Part shown: piece by piece, positions 61,101-64,000 of the stretch
Layout of the letters: every line of letters starts with the position of its first letter
How positions within the stretch are numbered: position 1 is the first letter of the stretch
Assembly: GCF_010183535.1 (NCBI RefSeq)
Contig: NC_071330.1
Span: forward strand, 10,397,717-10,461,716
Direction: 5' to 3'
DNA: 64,000 nucleotides
Origin: Caenorhabditis remanei
Lineage: Eukaryota; Nematoda; Chromadorea; Rhabditida; Rhabditidae
Translations under genes and position numbers: made by a program
The notes under the pieces: model-generated
What the model was told of the DNA's origin: nothing
The model's input: the letters and a program-made list of their open reading frames with translations, nothing else
Databases searched by the model: none

Positions 61101-62445
61101 GATATCACTATTGAAACTTGTTCAGCTATTGGGAATGCAGCAGTTACTGCAATGTGTACAGTACCTCCGCCAACGTGAGTTGCATGATCAACTCAGAAAT
61201 AAAAAGTTGAATTTCAGAAGACCGAGAAAACGAAAAATCAAGTCTCAAAAGTCGCTCGAACAAATGCAAAAAGAATCAATAATGGATATAAATAGTAGTG
61301 GATCAGATACAGAATCATCATCAGACGAGGGAACATCAACTGCTGGACAAACAACTGTATGGATTGGAAATGACGATGGAGAAGTGTTTGTAGTAAATTC
61401 CACTGAAAGAATACGGTCAAGAACACGAGATAGATTAGCTAGATTACGGAATAGTGTTACTTCAATGTGTGCAGCAAACGGCAATGTTTTAGTAGCAACT
61501 TCATATTCAAATCAAGTGCAATTACTTCTGTTTCGACCCGCTTCGGATGGTGGATGGGATTTAGAAAATCCTCAGACTGTTGGACACGTCTGTCAAGCAC
61601 CGATTACTAATATGCAACAAATCGGAAAACGTGTTATCATCGCTAGTGGAAATTCATTACATGCATTTTTCATGGACACTGGAAAATTTCAGGTGAGGAA
61701 TTAGAAGTTTATTAATATGAATTAGGCCACCAACTAGCACCTGGTTACAAGAAATCAAAAATAAAAGTCTAATCAATGAATGTTTTTGCAGCCTCCTGTT
61801 GAAATTCTTCCATCTTCTGATGTAATAACACTCATGAACGTCACCGGTCAACATGTATTTTTGAGCGGGAGAAAATCAACTGAAATCTACGTCGTCGATG
61901 TTTTCGAACTATCAGTTCTCAATCATTTTAACGTAACTTCATTCGTTCGTTCTCAATTATCAGGCAGAGAACATATTCTTCGAGAGCATAAGATGGGATG
62001 TCTTCGGGTGTCTTGTCTAACAGTTGCGAGGCATCATCTATGGATTGGTACCTCTGCTGGTTTCGTGTTATCGACTTCTATTCAAGCAGCAAAATCGAAT
62101 CCAACCCCTGATCTTCGAGGTTTGCGTTCTCGAAATGTGAAATTAATTAATGAATTGGTTTCAGTGTGTGAAATCGGTCACAGTGGACCCTGCCGAATTC
62201 TTCTACCAGTACAAACTCCAACACATTCCAATAATCCGTCACGGAAACAAAAACGAAGTTCTCTGAATGTTCCAACGCAACAATCCTCACAGGTTTGTAA
62301 TCACTTAGTTAATGATTCTATAAAACTCAAAATCAATTTTCAGTTAATGCTGGTAAGCTGTGGAGAAGGTTTAGACGATGGAACTGCAACACAAGATCCA
62401 TCGACAGATGCAATCAATCATTTGATATTTTGGAAATTTTCATGA
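55190..62445 (+). CDS. RhoGEF with DH, split PH and C-terminal beta-propeller (ARHGEF10/17 type)
   Basis: A multi-exon gene of roughly 1,200 codons. The N-terminal third is Ser/Arg-rich. The DH (Dbl-homology) domain begins AARELLDTEKSFVEGLEFLV and continues through KYMRPLRQPLECTLIEASLV, AKASITQARQKHAFEKYY and the core helix LDALLISPIQRVPRYELIVK QML. The PH-like domain (LRHDIITLKGTERERCVFML, LYKIALEDVQISKDTLSQLE) is split by a 2,601-bp intron (57,763-60,363) and completes in FEPFVLEFPNAEKRSVWEAT. The C-terminal half has propeller-like strands (TVWIGNDDGEVFVVNS, HHLWIGTSAGFVLST). DH plus split PH plus propeller is the ARHGEF10/ARHGEF17 layout; such proteins activate Rho GTPases. A transporter gene sits antisense inside the large intron. 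A possible alternative exon ends the protein early (next entry). I give no symbol since several worm RhoGEFs are possible. Confidence 0.88.
57871..57984 (+). other. Possible alternative terminal exon of the RhoGEF
   Basis: A GAACAATAG acceptor at 57,862-57,870 opens a frame in phase with the exon ending at 57,762. It encodes PIGSCPETVRFLNVPQQLTD then PMLSPENGRPGSEQLDN and stops at 57,982-57,984. The sequence looks coding rather than random. The isoform would lose the end of the PH domain and the entire propeller. Its TAG overlaps the TAA of the antisense transporter (57,981-57,983). Confidence 0.5.
57981..59910 (-). CDS. Amino-acid/auxin permease family transporter, nested in the RhoGEF intron
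   Basis: The start at 59,910 (MGLSRVWSTTD) joins in phase 0 to KDGPTSHINEKGIGWIIGAI and then FIIGETAGGGMIALSYALTS, the conserved first membrane helix of the AAAP (SLC32/36/38-like) family. An ATTTCAG acceptor lies about 30 bp upstream of the ATG. About eight exons and roughly 460 residues follow, with around eleven hydrophobic segments, including QIGFATVLVLLAAKNLSIL, FMAFGTFVFAFGGHATLPTI, YLCIAVGGYFVYGSTVGEAI, VHVITTIVIVMSPPIQQVE and ALNAAVLIFGIIGGTLSTIT. Members are proton- or sodium-coupled carriers of neutral amino acids or GABA in plasma or vesicle membranes; the substrate cannot be told here. The entire gene lies antisense inside the 2.6 kb intron of the RhoGEF gene. Confidence 0.87.
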
Positions 62446-62562
62446 TTCTCTCTCATTATGGAAAACAACGACGTGTGGTAATGAAACTGTGTTTATTATT
62501 CATTTATTAATTGGATGCACAATTTGATATTATCAATAGAAAATATAATCAGAAACAACAAA

Positions 62563-64000
62563 TTAGGGAAGATAATGTTCCAGAAATCCAACCTGCTTCA
62601 ATTTATCTCGAACTGATGACAGCATTTCCAAAAATTCTTCCTCAAAAACGATTTGAAAATGTATTCGATTGTTGGTCATTTCATTCTTCAATTGGAATGA
62701 TTTTCCATGCCATCTGCACTTGTTTCCAAGAGTTAATCTCTCTTCTTCGACTGGAATAGGAACAACTTTTTCCAATAAAAAGTGGTTGTTTTCTTCTCCT
62801 TCTTCTGTCAAAAAACGAACTCCTAAGTTCAAAATATCCGGAATGTTCAGAGTGTAATCACTGTAATTTTTTCCATTGTTTGGGGAGTAAATTCTGAATG
62901 TCGAATTGAAGTTTCGATCCTTCTCCATTTCGGACATCTTCATTAACTTTAGAATAAATGAAGCTATGTTCTCCGGTGTTATCAAGCAGTATTCGTTTGG
63001 AAACTTCACTAACATATTTCTCGTCGGAAACAATCTTTTCGCATTTGCAACCAAGTTATCAAACGGCGAAGGTTGTCTCGTATTCAGATATGTTTCCATT
63101 TCTTCGATAACTATTTCTGTACATTTCAAATCAATTTCGACCGATTCGAGAGTGTAATTTGAAACTTTCAGATTTGCGAAAGGAGTATCAAAACTTCCTT
63201 TCGCGAAGACATCACCGTAGTGGAATACAGTACATGTCTCTGAATCCGTTGCTTGGAATTCAAGCTTTAGAGATTTCACTTTCCATTTAACAATCATTAA
63301 ATCTAGAACTTCTCGTGGAAAAGAGTGAGATAATTGATTTTCTTCTCCAATACTTCTATAACGAGTTGCTCCAAATGAGTCAGTTAGAATTAGATGGAGT
63401 TTATCACAAGATATCAACGGACTGATCATCTCATCTAATTTCTCCAAAGTTTCTTCTTTTTCATCTGAGAATGTGATGCATCTCTGAGCTATTTGGAAAA
63501 GTAACCTGCAATACAGTTGTTGAAGTTCAAAATTCTCTTAGAAACATTTGAAAAACGTACACATCTGACACTAATAAACAATGAAAGTGGTGTGGATGCA
63601 AGACGATATATTCTTCTAATGGCCCGTAATTTTTGCACTTTCCATTGTTGACAATATCTGAACATCTGTCACACCCAAATCTACAGATTTGTTTTGTTCC
63701 GATAAATTCTTCAACGATCTCATCTGAAAATTGACAAGTTATTTTTATTTCAACTCATACCTATTGAGCCTTACAATCTGATCCTGTTAACATATTGATT
63801 AATGCATCATGAAGATCTTCATAGGTATATTTCATAGGTAGGGTTTCAATTGTCAATTTGCAAATCTTCACTTCTGCGACCTCTTTCAGAAATCTTAAAA
63901 CGTTGTGTTATTTTTCAAGTATTCTTCATTATATTGTCACCTGCAGTATGCATACACTCTCGCACTGTTCACTTTTTGGTTATTGATTGCTACATCATAC
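62563..64000 (-). CDS. Unrecognised nematode-type protein, 5' end beyond the window
   Basis: The gene enters from the right edge (YDVAINNQKVNSARVYAYC, then RFLKEVAEVKICKLTIETLP) and continues MKYTYEDLHDALINMLTGSD, a Cys/His-rich exon QICRFGCDRCSDIVNNGKC continuing NYGPLEEYIVLHPHHFHCL, and a long last exon ending VRDKLKQVGFLEHYLP at 62,563-62,565. Introns are about 45-60 bp and all joins are in frame. At least 430 residues are visible. The repeated beta-rich segments (KVKSLKLEFQATDSETCTVF, YTLESVEIDLKCTEIVIEEM) recall the rapidly evolving nematode F-box-associated families, but I see no F-box and make no firm assignment. It converges on the RhoGEF gene with 117 bp between stops. Confidence 0.65.

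Noticed and set aside
1..64000. CRISPR arrays, prokaryotic operons, riboswitches, rRNA genes
   Set aside because: No regularly spaced repeats, rRNA core sequences or bacterial-type signals are visible; gene structure is eukaryotic throughout.

Overview
This window is animal genomic DNA from a Caenorhabditis-type nematode. Short introns of about 45 to 60 bp end in a TTTTCAG-like acceptor. Splice-acceptor sequences sit a few bases upstream of several start codons, as expected for spliced-leader trans-splicing. Genes are dense, apparently operonic, and sometimes nested. The run disl-2, skpt-1, paa-1, os-9, soluble fumarate reductase, EAPP and lon-1 matches a chromosome III cluster I recall from C. 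elegans (cosmid F48E8). The assignment to Caenorhabditis chromosome III is therefore inference from recalled synteny; the exact species is not determined.

Layout. 1-10,227: no gene found, only AT- and purine-rich DNA with a 1.15 kb near-perfect palindrome. 10,228-18,099 (minus strand): a DLG-associated (SAPAP/GKAP) protein gene with two alternative 3' ends, and a SWIB-domain chromatin protein. 19,508-25,420: the DIS3L2-type exonuclease disl-2 (plus) converges on an F-box/LRR gene (skpt-1-like, minus), followed by a small unrecognised gene. 26,354-36,459 (plus): PP2A scaffold paa-1, OS-9 lectin, soluble FAD fumarate reductase and EAPP, spaced 300-460 bp apart with acceptors just before the later start codons, so probably an operon. 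36,460-42,076: a 5.6 kb gene-free region upstream of the CAP-domain growth regulator lon-1. 44,330-51,727 (minus): two related Ala/Val/Pro-repeat proteins, a long unrecognised helical protein, and another unrecognised gene. 52,034-53,618: a cpg-2-like protein with six chitin-binding domains. 55,190-62,445: a DH-PH RhoGEF of the ARHGEF10/ARHGEF17 type, with an amino-acid transporter nested on the opposite strand in a 2.6 kb intron. The right edge cuts an unrecognised minus-strand gene.

The mobile DNA is unusually readable. Two copies of one palindromic MITE carry perfect 8-bp target duplications (hAT-like). A third palindromic element has a different 8-bp duplication. One element has a 9-bp duplication (Mutator-like), and the large palindrome is flanked by TA (Tc1/mariner-like). 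One hAT-like MITE sits inside an older inverted repeat, which itself sits in an intron.

Exon models were built by hand from reading frames, splice consensus and phase. Total coding length is a multiple of three for paa-1, os-9, disl-2, the fumarate reductase, EAPP, lon-1 and both isoforms of the GKAP-type gene. No new defence or mobile system of the prokaryotic kind is present. The most notable items are gene-architecture features: alternative 3' ends, a nested gene with overlapping stops, a probable GC-AG intron, and nested transposons.
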